Notes under the pieces: generated by a model
What the model was told of the DNA's origin: nothing
The model's input: the letters and a program-made list of their open reading frames with translations, nothing else
Database searches by the model: none
Assembly: GCA_005765155.1 (NCBI GenBank)
Contig: VCCP01000002.1
Location: forward strand, 2,046,001 to 2,110,000
Length of the DNA stretch: 64,000 nt
Origin: Zelopaecilomyces penicillatus
Lineage: Eukaryota > Ascomycota > Sordariomycetes > Hypocreales > Pseudodiploosporaceae
Reading direction: 5' to 3'
Part shown: positions 1 to 12,894 of the stretch, one piece after another
How positions within the stretch are numbered: the stretch's first letter is position 1
How the letters are laid out: each line of letters opens with the position of its first letter
Position numbers and translations under genes: made by a program

Positions 1-877
1 TTTAATTTTCTTATTTTAATCCTTTTTCTTTTTATTTATATAATCTTTTATAATAGATTTAAATTATTTAAGAATAGCTTTTTTTATATATCCTATAATA
101 TAAAGGATATTTATAAATTCTTTTTATAATTAATATAAATAGAATTAATAATAAGCCTTAAATTAAATTAGGAATATTTAAAATAAATTTAAGTATTTAA
201 TAAAGGGTTATGATTTATAAGATTTAATTCTTTTATTAAGATTCTTTTATTAATTTTATAACTTAGTTTTAAGTTTTATATTCTTCTTATATAAAGCTTA
301 AAGTTTAATAATAAATAAAATAAAAATTAATTAAATAATATTTCTAATAATTATTAAAGTAGTTTATAATATTATCTAAGGGTTATATAATAATTTATTA
401 AATAAGAATTATTAATATATAATATTTAATAAATTCTTAAAGAATAAATCTAATAAAAAGGGTTTATATTAATAAATAAATTAAGGTATTTTAAGTAATA
501 TAATCTATTATATTAATAATAGATATAAAGTATTATAATTAAGGGTTAAGTATTAATATAATAAATAATAATAAATAATATAATAAAATTAAATATATAT
601 TATAATTAATTAAGATTAAATTAAAAGAATAAAAATTAAGGTATATATATCTATATTATAGATTATAATTTAAGTTATAATTCTTATTATTAAATTATAT
701 TTAGAATTATAAGTTTATTTATTAGATTATATTTTTAAGAATAATTTTAAGCTTAGGATTATCTTTAAAATTATAATTTAATTCTATATAATTCTAGACC
801 TTTAATATATACTTAATAATATTATATAATTATATAATTAAGGCCTATTATATAATCTTAGTTATTAGATTATAATA
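1..877 (-). mobile_element. Family 4 LTR retrotransposon copy F2 (5' end only, RIP-degraded)
   Basis: Positions about 377-877 read in reverse complement match 50,940-51,441, the start of element F. The right end (about 877) therefore corresponds to the 5' end of a minus-strand element that runs off the window at the left. The sequence is almost pure A/T with stops in all frames. I could not align positions 1-376 convincingly to the continuation of F after its E insertion, so the identity of that part is inferred from contiguity. The right boundary abuts family 2 sequence (E1), so F2 probably inserted into E1. Confidence 0.55.
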
Positions 878-1477
878 TTATATTATAGTATTTTTATTTT
901 AAATTAATTTATATATATATATATATAAAAATTTAAAAAAATTAAAATTTAGAATAAATATTTATTTAATTTATTTTAATATTTTAATACTTTATTTCTT
1001 TTTTATTATAATCTAATATTAATCTTCTTTTAAAGCTGTTATATAATTAATTTATTTTTAAATAAGATTTAATTTAAGAATAATTTATTTTCTTTATTCT
1101 TTAAATTAAAACTAAATATTATATTAAAATTAATAATATTAATATTAATAAGATATTATAATTATATAAGATAATATTAGCCTTATATATATTCTTAGTT
1201 TTTATAATAAATATAAATATCTTTTTTTATTTAATTTTTTAATTAAAATCTATTTTATAATTTAATAATTATTTTTAATAAAAATAATATAATTCTTTTT
1301 TTAATTCTTTTTATATCTTATATAATATTTAATTATAATTATTATATTAATATTAATTATTATATTAATATTAATTTATATAGATATAATTATATATATA
1401 AAATATAATATCTTTTTTATTTTTTTATTTATTTTCTTTTTTCTTTTAAATTAAATATCTTAAATTTTATATTATTA

Positions 1478-3726
1478 TTATTATTATTAATCTTATAAAT
1501 ATACTAAACTAGATTTATTTAGATTAAACCTTTTATAAAATAAATAATCCCTTTTTATTTAATTAATAAAAGAGAAAAAATAGATAAAAAACTTTTATTC
1601 TTTTTTTAATTATTTATACTTATATTATATTATTATAGCTCTTTTTCTTTATTCTCTTATATATAATAGATCTTATCTTTATATTTAATAATTAATAGGG
1701 AATTAATATATTTATTATAATACTTATATATCTATTATATTAAAATTAAAGGGCTATTAGATTAATAAAATCAGTCTATAAATTAGATTTATATTATTAA
1801 TATATATTATTTATAATAATTATATTATTTTATTTATATTATATTATTTTATTTATATTATATTATTTTATTTATATTATATTATTTTATTTATATTATA
1901 TTATTTTATTTATATTATATTATTTTATTTATATTATATTATTTTATTTATATTATATTTATAAATTAAATTATAATTTTAATATAGAATTTTATTTGAT
2001 TTCTTTTAATTCTATATATTTTTACATAATTCCTTTTTTAAATCTTTATTTTATATTTATTAATATTATAAATAATTATTTATAATAAAATAATTCTATT
2101 ATTATTTAATTTTATTATCTAGGTTATATAAATCTTATTCTTTCTTTTTTCTTTTTTCTTCTTTTTTTTCTTTCTTATATTATTTTATTAAATAAATTCT
2201 TTTTTCTTTTTAATTTACCCCCCCCCCCTTTCTTTTATTTAATCAAACTGATATAAATTATATTATTTTTATATTATTCAATCTAATTAGATAAGATAGC
2301 TAATTTAATCCTCTCTATCTTTTATAGCCTTTTTAATTAATATAGTTATTATTATTATACCCTTAATATATTCTTTTTAAATTAATTAAATTATTATAAA
2401 ATCTATTATTTCTAGATCTAATATAAATATCTTAAAATTATTTATTAAATAATTATTATTAATTTTATTTATAGATTATTATTTTATTATTATTCTTTTT
2501 ATTTATAACTAATCTTATATTTATAAATTAAGATTAATAAAATAATATTTTTATTTTATTTTATTATTATTATATTTTTATTAATCTAATAATTAGATTA
2601 TAAAGACTTTAATCCTTAAAAAAATATCAAAGGTTATATCTATTAAATTAATTAAGATCAAGTTTATTATTAAGATTCCTTATATTAAATATTAAGCTAT
2701 TTTATATATATTATTTTTATATTATACCCATACTATTAATCTATTAATAATTATATTTATTATATTTATATTTTATTTCTTAATTAAAAAGCTAAGAATA
2801 ATTATAATCTAGATAATAGATTAAATACTTTTATTCTTTTTATATTGTTTTATTTATTTTATATATTTAAATAAGAGTTATTATTATATATATTATTATA
2901 ATATTTATTATAAATATAAAATAATAGATTATACTTTTATTATATTTTTATTATTATTATTAATATTTTAATACATTTCTAAATCTATAATAAAATATCT
3001 TAATAAATATTAAATTATTATAAATACTTTAATTTTAATTATAAATATCTTTAATATTCTAATTTTAATTATAGATTATTATACATTTATTATTATTATT
3101 CTATTAACTATAGTTTTAATTAATTAAGGCTTAAAAGGCTATTAATAATTATATTAATTAAAAGATTAAAGGTATTTATATTAATAAAATATATATATAC
3201 CTAGATCTTAATATTATTATTATTTATTTAAAGTATTTAGAAAAGATATATAAATTATTTCTAGAATATCTAATAAATTAATACTTTATATTTATATTAT
3301 TATTATTCCTTTTAATTAATATTTATAAAAATAGATCCCTTATTATTTATAATTAATTTTTATAACTTAGATTTAAATATTTTTAATAATATGTTTAATT
3401 AATAGGTATTATAATTATATAATACCTAATATATAAATATAATCTAGATACCCTAAATATATTTAAATTTATAATAAAATCTTTAAATAAAGTACTATAA
3501 TATCTTTATTATCTTATTATTTCTTTATTCTTAATCTTTTATAATTAAATTATATTTATATAGTCTTTTTAGATTTATTATTTATTATATAATAAATTTT
3601 GCTTTAGCTAGTATTATAAGTATACTAATCTAGTTAAATCTGCTTTTAAGTAATATAGTTTTCTATTAAAGGGCTTATTATACTTATTTATATATATTAT
3701 AATATTTAATAGTTAGGTATTCTATT
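1478..3726 (-). mobile_element. Element T copy T1: probable non-LTR (LINE-like) retrotransposon, RIPed
   Basis: A 2.25-kb insertion relative to the paralogous segment of E2 (empty site near 21,570). It is bounded by imperfect copies of about 15-20 bp related to TCTTTAAATTTTATA (1,457-1,475 and 3,727-3,745). On the minus strand the inferred 3' end carries a short (TAA)n tail beside the left boundary. A long TSD plus a simple A-rich tail is what target-primed reverse transcription leaves. Positions 2,860-3,726 match 39,412-40,290 in reverse complement. It also holds a 19-bp minisatellite and an 11-base C run (2,218-2,228). I recognised no reverse-transcriptase motif, so the class is inferred. 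Confidence 0.5.
1827..1959. repeat. 19-bp minisatellite, 7 tandem copies
   Basis: Seven near-identical 19-bp units begin at 1827, 1846, 1865, 1884, 1903, 1922 and 1941. Each starts ATTTTATTT and continues ATATTATATT. The array lies inside T1. The units show no divergence by eye although the surrounding DNA is RIP-degraded, so amplification was probably recent or the unit has no sites left to mutate. Confidence 0.9.
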
Positions 3727-4470
3727 ATCTTTAAATTTTATAATAATCTATTCATAATAATATATAATTATAATATAATTAATATAAAAGATATTTTATT
3801 TTAAATAGATATTATATATATAATAATATGATATTTAATAAAGTTTTATTACTTTTATTAAATTAAATTAAATTAAATTATTTATTATTAAAAGCTTTTA
3901 TTTAAAATATATATAAAGTATAAAAAAGAATTCTTTTAATTATTATTTATTATATTTTAATTTAATCTATATTATACTTTTATAATAAAGATTATAAAAA
4001 ACTAATATTATATATTTAAAAGATTTATTTAAATTATATATTTAATTATAATTATTAATTAAATAAAACTTTTAAATATATCTTTAAAAAGATATTAATA
4101 TATTATTTTATATAATATTTTATTAACTTTTATAATTATTAATAAAATCTATATTAATAATAATTTTATAATAAATATTATTAATTATAAAAGTTTTATT
4201 TGTATTTTTATTAAATAATTAAAATAAAAAAAAAAATTTATATTTAAAATAAATAAAATTTTTAATCTTTTTTTTTAAATTAAATATTTTATAATCTTAA
4301 TTAATAATTTATATTTTTATATAAAGAATAGTCTTTTTATTTTCTTAGAGTTAATTAAATATATCTTTTAAAATTAATTAAAAATCCTATTAATTATATA
4401 ATAAAAATTATTATTTTATTTTAAATAAATATCTTTTTTTTAAAAAAATATAAAAAAGAAATTTATTAAC

Positions 4471-4643
4471 TATAATAAATTAATCTTATAGTTACTATAA
4501 ATAGGTATTAAAAATAATATTAATAATCTTAAAGAAAAAGAAGAATCTTTATTTTAATCTCTTTTCTTATATTTCTAAGGCCTGATTTAAGCTTATCTTA
4601 TTTTTATATCTAAGACTTAGGCTTAAAAGCCTAAGCTTATAAT
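4471..4643 (-). repeat. 5' LTR of family 2 copy E1
   Basis: Reverse complement of the 184-bp LTR of element E, with many C-to-T and G-to-A changes and a few small gaps. The sequence to its left matches the family 2 gag leader, so this is the 5' LTR of a minus-strand copy and not a solo LTR. I could not find a convincing TSD on its right side. Confidence 0.75.
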
Positions 4644-4900
4644 AGCTTTATAATTTTAATTAAATAGATATAAAAGTATTATATATGTTATATTAATTCT
4701 TTATTAATTATTAAATATAAAGATAAGATTTATTATATATAAAAGAGCTTAAATAAATACTATAAAAATATAAAGAGTATATATTAAATTAAAAAAAGAA
4801 TAAAAGATTTTCAATTTTTATTTTAATTTTATTTATTAAAAAAAGTTTATTTATTCTTTATTTAAGGTTTAGCTTATAAATATATATAAGCTAATATAAT

Positions 4901-5095
4901 TATAAAGAGAACTCTAGATATAATTAAACAGGATTATATAGCTTTAATCAATTAATTAATAATAAGATTTATACTTAAGATAAATCATTTTTCTTTTATA
5001 TCCTTTAGATATAAAAGGCTATTAAAGCTTTAATAATTAATAGTCTTTTAGGTTATATATTATAATTAAATATATAGGTATTTAATCCTGTTATA
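4901..5095 (-). repeat. Solo LTR of family 1 with 5-bp TSD (ATAAT)
   Basis: A 195-bp copy of the family 1 LTR, in the same orientation as the LTRs of element B. It begins TATAAAGAGA and ends CCTGTTATA, and is flanked by ATAAT on both sides (4896-4900 and 5096-5100). No internal family 1 sequence or polypurine tract is attached on either side, so LTR-LTR recombination after a complete insertion is the simplest origin. It is the repeat nearest to the LysM gene island. Confidence 0.85.
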
Positions 5096-5106
5096 ATAAT
5101 ATAATA

Positions 5107-5336
<230 letters not shown>

Positions 5337-5732
5337 TTTATTAAATATCTTTGATTTTGATTTTCTTTTATTTATTAAATTCTGTTTTATTTGCTTACTA
5401 ATACAATATCTGCTAATATACTCTGTACTCGTTCCATAATTCAGCAGGGGTTCGAGTGTGTAATGCAGAGTCTCAATCCACCTAGGCAGACTGACTTGGT
5501 CACCTGCCTCTGTATATACAACCCATGTAATGTGTGGGTTGGAGAAACCTCTCTCCCTCCCAAGAATTCACCCCAAACCCTCGTATCTGTCGCCCATATA
5601 CCCATCAAGCCGCCTTGTGCCGCTTTGCGTTTCCATACGTAACGTTGGAATCTTGGCGTAAAGCTAAAAATACAGCTCTGATGTGATATCAACTGGAGCC
5701 CCGCGAGCTGATTTCGCTGACTCGGTGGCATC
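5337..5732 (+). other. 5' flank of the LysM gene (island boundary)
   Basis: Base composition changes within about 60 bp, from nearly pure A/T (to about 5,395) to balanced GC. The stretch ends at the ATG of the LysM gene and must hold its promoter and 5' leader. I see no confident TATA box or transcription-factor site. Two small overlapping reading frames here (5391-5642 forward, 5441-5758 reverse) look random and are not called as genes. Confidence 0.5.
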
Positions 5733-7580
5733 ATGACCACTCGGAGACTCCCTTCCAACTCCTCTCGGCGACCCTCATCTTCCCCCCAATTGCCGGAGTC
5801 TACTAGGCCCCGCCTTCCCGGTCCCTTGATTTCTCTTGGCCAAACCTTCTATCATACGGAGCCTGACCCAGCAAATCTATCCTCAGAGTTGTGTGAGACT
5901 CTGCGTCCCGAGATCTCCCGCCAGCCTAGTCTGCAAAGCTTCAACCAACCCAAACCAAACACAGACCAGATAGTCATTGGAACCGGTTTTGGGCAACTTA
6001 TTGGCAAGACATGGCATCATAGTTGGGCATCCGTTCAAGGCTTTGCCAACTCACTACTCTCAACTAGCGTTGAATCGACTCCATTGTCCAAACCCGATTT
6101 ACTGGACCGACCAAAAGACTGCAGTTCTCAAACCAAGGACATGGACTGTCTACAGACCACTATCAAGAAAGACAAACCCAATTACTCATGGGGACCCGCC
6201 CCTCCATCGCAAAAGTTGGGCCTAGGCGATGTTGCGGCGGGATCCATTGTTGAGAGGCAGGTTGCACGTAACGCAGCGAAAACAGCAAGTATCCTAGAAA
6301 ATCACAATGGGACTGAGGGAAGCATGAATATAGCTGGCATACATAAGCGCCGAAATTCGGACGAAATTGTCCCAGAAAGTGCTCGGAATGAACAATATCT
6401 CGTCTATATCCACGAAGTCCAATTGACAGATACATATGCAGGACTCATCCTTCGATACAAATGCAGAGAAGAAGCATTCAGGAAAGCCAATGGTTTATGG
6501 TCGAGGGACAGTATACACATCCGCAAGTGGCTTACAATTCCTGTTGACGCTTGCGATGTCCGGGGACGGCCATGCGATGTGCCAGCGCAGACAATTTTGT
6601 CACATTCAGCAAATACTCTACCTTCAACACCAGTAGCAGCAAAGCCATCCTTAGCCTTGGTCGATCAGGATCATTTCGGGAATAAAAAAACTGATAATGG
6701 ATTCGACAAGCGTGCAGAGGGAGAAATCAAGCCCTGGACCCATGTACGATGGGTCATGATCGATTCGTTCGTGGAGCCAGTGGAGATTGGCCGAGTGGGA
6801 CGTCAAGCAATGGGATACTTCCCTCCACGCCGAAAAAGAAGTACTATGACTATCTCACCACTGTCAACTCCACGACATAGCTCTGACATTTCCGTCGATG
6901 TCTCCGGATCAAGAGAGGGACTAACTCCACGCCAGCACAGCCTCCAACACAACCGGTGGGGTCTGCAAGATGGCCCGATGTCCAATCGAAGCAAAACGAG
7001 AAGTGATGCTGGGGAAGGCACAGCTATAAGGCCGGCATGGATGCGCGGCCCTGGTGGTGTGGGATCCATGAATGGGAATGTGAGAGTTCCAGGTCCTGAA
7101 AAGGATTACTTCAACTCATGGACAAGAAAACACTTACCCAGTCTCAATATGGAGGAGCTGCCCTCAATGTCAGTAATGGGCTCAGATTCGGCTCATTTTG
7201 GGTTTCAGCAGGAATCAATACGTCTTATTGAGAGTTCGTTTGAGGAGGGCAGAGACGCATCAACAGCTACTTGCCGAGCTAACGGGCTTGACAACGCAGC
7301 TTCAGCATTTGAGTCTTGGCTACGAGGTGCATTGGCCAAACGCCCAAGCACACCCCTCATCACAAATAGGTCTCGGCAAGGGAGGTTGTTTGGAGAACAA
7401 GTCGATAGTGATTTGATAGAACTAGTTGATGCCGCTAGTGATGACGGGCCATTGCCCTTTGAAAACACCATCAAGGTTGGCAGTGCTACGTCAACCATAA
7501 CTACAACCAGGCTCAATAGCAGCAGTGCTAAGGCAAGAGTAAGGGATGGGGATGGGGCTAAGGGCAACAAGAGCGAATAA
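5733..7580 (+). CDS. Intracellular LysM-domain protein (fungal LYSMD-like), 615 aa, single exon
   Basis: The protein has one LysM domain at about residues 223-270 (YLVYIHEVQ, then TDTYAGLILRYKC, FRKANGLW and LTIPVDAC), the usual LysM order of D-T-L-x-x-I-x-x-x-Y, then A-N-x-L, then I-P. LysM domains bind GlcNAc polymers when secreted. Here there is no signal peptide or membrane segment: the N-terminus is Ser/Pro/Arg-rich. That resembles cytosolic eukaryotic LysM proteins more than secreted effectors. A second conserved-looking block follows the LysM (WTHVRWVMIDSF, then FVEPVEIGRVGRQAMGY, about residues 338-370). An upstream block, GTGFGQLIGKTWHHSW, also looks like fungal family members. The rest is low-complexity and probably disordered. 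The ATG at 5733 opens the frame at the island's 5' side and no intron is needed. The molecular role is unknown. The gene stands alone, about 400 bp from the nearest repeat. Confidence 0.8.
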   Translation: MTTRRLPSNSSRRPSSSPQLPESTRPRLPGPLISLGQTFYHTEPDPANLSSELCETLRPEISRQPSLQSFNQPKPNTDQIVIGTGFGQLIGKTWHHSWASVQGFANSLLSTSVESTPLSKPDLLDRPKDCSSQTKDMDCLQTTIKKDKPNYSWGPAPPSQKLGLGDVAAGSIVERQVARNAAKTASILENHNGTEGSMNIAGIHKRRNSDEIVPESARNEQYLVYIHEVQLTDTYAGLILRYKCREEAFRKANGLWSRDSIHIRKWLTIPVDACDVRGRPCDVPAQTILSHSANTLPSTPVAAKPSLALVDQDHFGNKKTDNGFDKRAEGEIKPWTHVRWVMIDSFVEPVEIGRVGRQAMGYFPPRRKRSTMTISPLSTPRHSSDISVDVSGSREGLTPRQHSLQHNRWGLQDGPMSNRSKTRSDAGEGTAIRPAWMRGPGGVGSMNGNVRVPGPEKDYFNSWTRKHLPSLNMEELPSMSVMGSDSAHFGFQQESIRLIESSFEEGRDASTATCRANGLDNAASAFESWLRGALAKRPSTPLITNRSRQGRLFGEQVDSDLIELVDAASDDGPLPFENTIKVGSATSTITTTRLNSSSAKARVRDGDGAKGNKSE

Positions 7581-8676
7581 GCCCGGTTGAAGTGTCAAGG
7601 TGATTAATAGAGGTGGGATTTTAAGAAATATAAATTTTGATCCTTATTCTTATATTTGATTTATTATCTTAAAATTTATTATTATATATATATACATATA
7701 TATATAATTAATATTAAATAAATAAAATATAATTAATAATCTTATATTAAATATTATAATTTTATTTTATTATATTAAAAATAAATTAATTTATTATATA
7801 ATAGTGTAATTTATTTTAATTATTAATTAAATTTAATAATATATAATAAATTTAATTTATTATAATTTATAATTAAATTTATTAATATATAATAAATAGA
7901 TTTAATAAAATTTATATTATAATTTATAAATTATAAATATAAATCTATAATTTAATTAAATATAATAAATATAATAAATTTTATAAATTATACTTTAAAA
8001 CTCTTATATAAGATTATTTTAATTATATTTTAATTTAATTATATTTTATTATTATTATTATTATTATTTTTAAAAAAAAAAAAAAAAAAAACCTAAAAAT
8101 AATTTTTTTTTAATTTTTAAATCTTAATCTTTTATAATTATATATATAATTTTATTAAATCTTTTATAGTTTTATATATAAGCCTTTAATTAATTTTTAA
8201 TAATATATTATAAATTTATTTTAAGTTAAGATTATAAATTATTATATATTATAATTATTAATTAAAATATAATATATAATAAATATAATATTATATAATA
8301 AAATTTATATATCTTATAATATAGTATTCTTATATATAATAATAAAATATATTAAAATTAATAAATATATTAATTTCTTTTTAATTATTTAAAAGAATTA
8401 TTTTTAATTAAATATAAAAAAATATCTTATTTAAATAATCTTAATTTATAAAAAATAATTAATAAATATAAAAGCTTATTAAAATATAAATTAATTATAT
8501 TAATATATATTTAATATTAGATCTTTTTTATATAATTAATAATTAAATATTAATAGTTTAATATAATTATATATTAAAGTATTTTATTTAAATTCTTTAT
8601 TTAAAAATTTAATATTATCAAATTTAAAATCTAAATATATTAAAAATAAAAAGATTTAAAATATTATTTTATATTT
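7581..8676. other. 3' flank, then unassigned AT-rich DNA
   Basis: The GC-balanced island ends about 40-60 bp past the stop codon, near 7,620-7,650. From there to the family 2 LTR at 8,677 the sequence is almost pure A/T with no ORF. It contains a 20-base poly(A) run at 8072-8091, preceded by an (ATT)n stretch. I could not match this 1 kb to another part of the window. It could be a RIPed repeat whose other copies lie elsewhere. No terminator or polyadenylation signal can be singled out against this background. Confidence 0.6.
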
Positions 8677-8847
8677 ATAATAAGCTAGCTTTATAATTAT
8701 TATAAATAGATATTAAGAATAATATTAATATATTAAAAGAAAAAAAGAAATCTTTATTTTAATTACTTTTTTTATATTAATAAAGTTTAATTTAAATTTA
8801 TTTTATCTTTATATTTAAAATATAAGTATAAAGCTTAAATTTATTAT
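8677..8847 (-). repeat. Degenerate family 2 LTR (probable 3' LTR of E2)
   Basis: Starts TATAATAAGCTAGCTTTATA and follows the reverse-complemented family 2 LTR to about 8,847. It is far more decayed than the LTRs of E. Its left flank does not match the family 2 gag leader, which fits a 3' LTR of a minus-strand copy. I cannot exclude an independent solo LTR. Confidence 0.6.
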
Positions 8848-11646
8848 ATATTATCTTTTTTTAATAATAATTTAGATTTTATTTAATTATTAAATAATAA
8901 AGATATAATATTAATATTTTATATATTCTATTATATTATTAAGAAAATATATAAAATATTTATTTTATATATCTTATATATTTAATTAATATATTTATTA
9001 AAAATATTATTAAGTTAATTAAATCTTTTTATATCTTTTTTTTTAAATTTTATTCTTTTTTTTTAAATAATAATAAATTATCTGGATTTCTTTTATATCT
9101 TTTTTATTAATAATAAAGATAAGAAATATTATATTTTTATTAGTTAAAAATAAAAATCCTTTTAATCTTTTTTTAAATTATAAGATATTTAATATAAATA
9201 TAGATATAAATAATATAGCTTTTATTAATATATATTATATTATAAAATATAATTATTATATAATTATAAAGATTATATTTTATTAAATAATAATATATTT
9301 TATAATATATTTATAATATATAATAATTATATTATAATAAAGATAATAATAAAAGCTTTTAATATTATATTTAAATAAATTATTTTCATTTAAGAATAAT
9401 AAACCTAAATAAGAATTAAAAAGTATATATTAAAGCTTATTAAAATAAAATTTATAAAATTTATAAATATTTATAAATATATCTTAATTCTCTTTTTATT
9501 TTTATTTTAAATATTATTAATACTTTTATACTATTATAATAACTTTATAATATTAATCCTTTAATCTTTAATGATTTTAATATATCTTTAATCTAAAATA
9601 TTTAATTATAATATCTTATTATAATATTCTTATTATACTCTTATCTAGATTTGATTTATATTATTTTATATAATAATAAAATAAAATATATATTTTAATT
9701 TTTATAATTATATAAATCCTCTTTAAATATATAATATTTAATATAGTTTATATTAATTTTAAAATAAGATTATTAAATAAAATAAAAGATATAATCTATA
9801 TATAAAAGAGAGATATAAGTTTAATAATAAAGAAAATAATAAAAAATAAATTAAGCTTTAATTTAATCTTAATTTAATTTTAATTATTATATAATTAATA
9901 TTATTAATATTATTTTTATTCTTATAATAATTATAAATAATATTAATATTATTTTATTATTTATAGTTTTTATATTATTAAATATATATATATAAAATAT
10001 CTTTATATTTTTATTATATTTTTTATATAAGTTTTTAATAAAAATAAATCTTTATTTTTTAAGATATTTTAACTTTAATATATTATATTATTATTTATTA
10101 ATATTTATTTTATTAAGCTTTTTATAAATAATAGTTATTATTAATTATTTAATAATAATAATAATATTATTTTAATTAACTTATTTTAAAAATACTTTTA
10201 ATATATAATTAATATTAATTAAAATAAAATATAATTAAAAATTAAAATCTGAAATAAAAAGAAATATTTAATAAGCTTAATATATTATTAAATTCTATTT
10301 ATAAATAATAATAAAAAATATAAATATTGATTTTTATTATTATATATATATAATATTTAATAATAATACCTTAATTTAATATTATTATAATATAGGATTA
10401 TTATAATAATAAATATTAATATAATTTATATTAAATTTATTTAATATTTATAATTATTTTATTTTTTAATAGATTTTATATAAAATTATTTTATTATTTT
10501 TATTTTATTAATATTTATTATTTTTAATTCTTTTTTTATTTATATTATATTATTAAAATACCCTTTATCTTTTAATCTTATATAATAATATTATTATTAT
10601 TATTTAATATTTAAAAAGGATTTAATTTATTATTTATTATTTATTAAAATAAAAATATATTATTTAATATTTATTTTATTAAATTAAAATAAAAGTTTAA
10701 TTAGATTCTTTTTAATATATTTAATATAATTATTAAATATATAATAATAATTATTATTTTATATTTAATATATAATTAATTTAAGTTTTAATTTAAATAA
10801 TTTATATTAATATTATATAAAAAAGGCTTTATATTATCTTTAAAAAGAAATTATTTTATTAAATAATAAAAATTATTTATAGCTTATTAAGTTTATTATT
10901 ATATATAAATAATAATTATTTATATAAGATTTATTATAAATTAAATATAATTTAAAAAATATAATTATTTATCTTTTTAATAATATTTATTTTTATTTAA
11001 ATATAACTTTTATTATATTAAATTAATCTTAAATCTATTTAATAATCTAGTTAAGTTTATATTAATTATTAAGGATTTCTTATTATTAAATATTAAATAT
11101 TAAATTAAAGAAATAATTAATTAATTAAATTAAATTATAAAGAATATATAATTATTTAAAGAATAATTTAAATCTTTTAATTTATATATTTTATATTATT
11201 ATTTATTTATAAATAATATATAATATATAAGAATTATTAAATCCTTATTAATTTATATTATATAATTTAAAAATAATTTAATTAATTTAAATCCTTATTT
11301 ATAATAATTCTTTTTAAGAATTTATAAAAGTATTATTAAATATTTTAGAATTATTAAATATATATTTTAATAATTATAAATATTATTATATTAATAAAAT
11401 ATATTTTAATAAATAATTAATAATAATTATTAAAAACTTTAATAAATTATTTTATATTAAAAGCTTTATTATAAATTTAATAAATATTTATATTTAATAT
11501 TTATTTATAATAAATAATAATTAAAATAATCTTTAATATTATTAGTAAAAGATATAATTAATTTAATATATTAAATAATTATATAAATTAATATATTAAT
11601 TATATATTATTTTAATAATAATTATAATAAATAAATTAAAATATTT

Positions 11647-11775
11647 ATTTCTATTTATTTTTATACATTTTCATATATTTTTATTTATTTTTATTTATTT
11701 TTATTTATTTTTATTTATTTTTATTTATTTTTATTTATTTTTATTTATTTTTATTTATTTTCATTTATTTTTATT
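11647..11775. repeat. 10-bp minisatellite TTATTTATTT
   Basis: About 12 tandem copies of TTATTTATTT. The middle copies are perfect; the outer ones carry C-for-T variants (TCATTTATTT at 11,761, ATACATTTTCATAT near 11,665) that look like un-RIPed remnants. The array lies inside the 3' part of E2. Confidence 0.9.
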
Positions 11776-12031
11776 TTATTAATAAAGAAATATTTTAAAA
11801 GATAGAATTAAATTTATAAATTAATATCTTAATTATACTTATAATATAATTTATAATTTATAATTTATTCTTTTATTTTAATTTTAATAAAGAATTATTA
11901 TATATTTTATAATTATATATAAATAATAATTATAAATAAGATTTTTTTCAAATACTTAATCTTAAAGATAAAATAAATAAATATTTTAATATAGTATTAT
12001 TTTATTTTAAAGATTATTTAATTTCTTTTTA

Positions 12032-12036
<5 letters not shown>

Positions 12037-12067
<31 letters not shown>
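12037..12067. repeat. (TA)n dinucleotide run
   Basis: About 15 perfect TA units. They are flanked by partly complementary arms (ATTATTTAA on the left, TTAAAATAAT on the right), so the region could extrude as a cruciform. It lies within E2. Confidence 0.85.
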
Positions 12068-12072
<5 letters not shown>

Positions 12073-12894
12073 TAATCTTAATTAAATATATAATATATAT
12101 TAAGATTATTTTATTATCTTTTATATTTTATTCTTTTTAAAAAAAGTATTAAATTAAATTATTTAAAAGCTAGATTAATAATAAAGATAATATTAATAAA
12201 ATAAAAATATTCTTATTTATTTAATTTATTATTTAAAAAGCTTTTTAAAGTTTATAAAATATTCCAGATTTTTATTATTAATTATATCTTTAAATATAAT
12301 ATATTTTTAAAATATAATATAATTATTAAAATTCTTTATTATAAATTATATAATTCCTTTTTATTATAATAGATTTAATAAAATAATATATAATTAATAA
12401 TAAAATATTATTAAATATTTATAATAAATATCCTTTAAATATCTTTTTAAAATAATTAATTTTAATAATTATATATTTTTTAATATTTTATTAAATTAAG
12501 ATTAATTTTATAATAAATATTTATTTAATATTTTAAAAATTAAATCTTTTATATAGTTTTATTTAAATAAATTTTTTATTTATTAAATAAATAAATAATT
12601 TAATTAAAATAAAGAAAAATAAAATAAATTCTTAATAAAGATTAATAAAATATAAATATATTTTATTTTTTTATAATTATAATCTTTTTTATATTTAATA
12701 TATAGCTTTTTTATTTTGATATTAATTTTTAAATATTAAATAATAAATATAATAAATATAAATCTTTTAATATTAATAAATAAATTAGCCTTTTATAAAT
12801 ATATAAGAATATTTTAATACTTTTATAAATAATCTTTATTAAAGCCTTTTAAATATATAAAGATACTATTTAATTATATTAGAATAAAGTATTT

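Larger units (their letters stand above)
878..4643 (-). mobile_element. Family 2 chromovirus copy E1 (gag-side fragment), interrupted by T1
   Basis: Two blocks, about 930-1,480 and 3,730-4,643, are collinear with 21,080-21,580 and 21,590-23,012 of copy E2. The second block also matches, in reverse complement, the 5' LTR and gag region of element E (from 51,630 on). This is the 5' LTR plus gag half of a minus-strand element; the pol half is missing at the left. Between the blocks lies about 2.25 kb of element T, absent from E2. Heavily RIPed, with no usable ORF. Confidence 0.7.

Noticed and set aside
1827..1959. The 19-bp array as a centromere or origin satellite
   Set aside because: Only seven copies in one place inside element T1, so it is a local minisatellite.
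5391..5758. Two small overlapping frames (forward 83 aa, reverse 105 aa) before the LysM gene
   Set aside because: They lie in the presumed promoter/leader, overlap in opposite directions and show no recognisable features.
7205..7570. 121-codon minus-strand frame inside the LysM gene
   Set aside because: Antisense shadow of a Ser/Thr-rich coding region; no motif.
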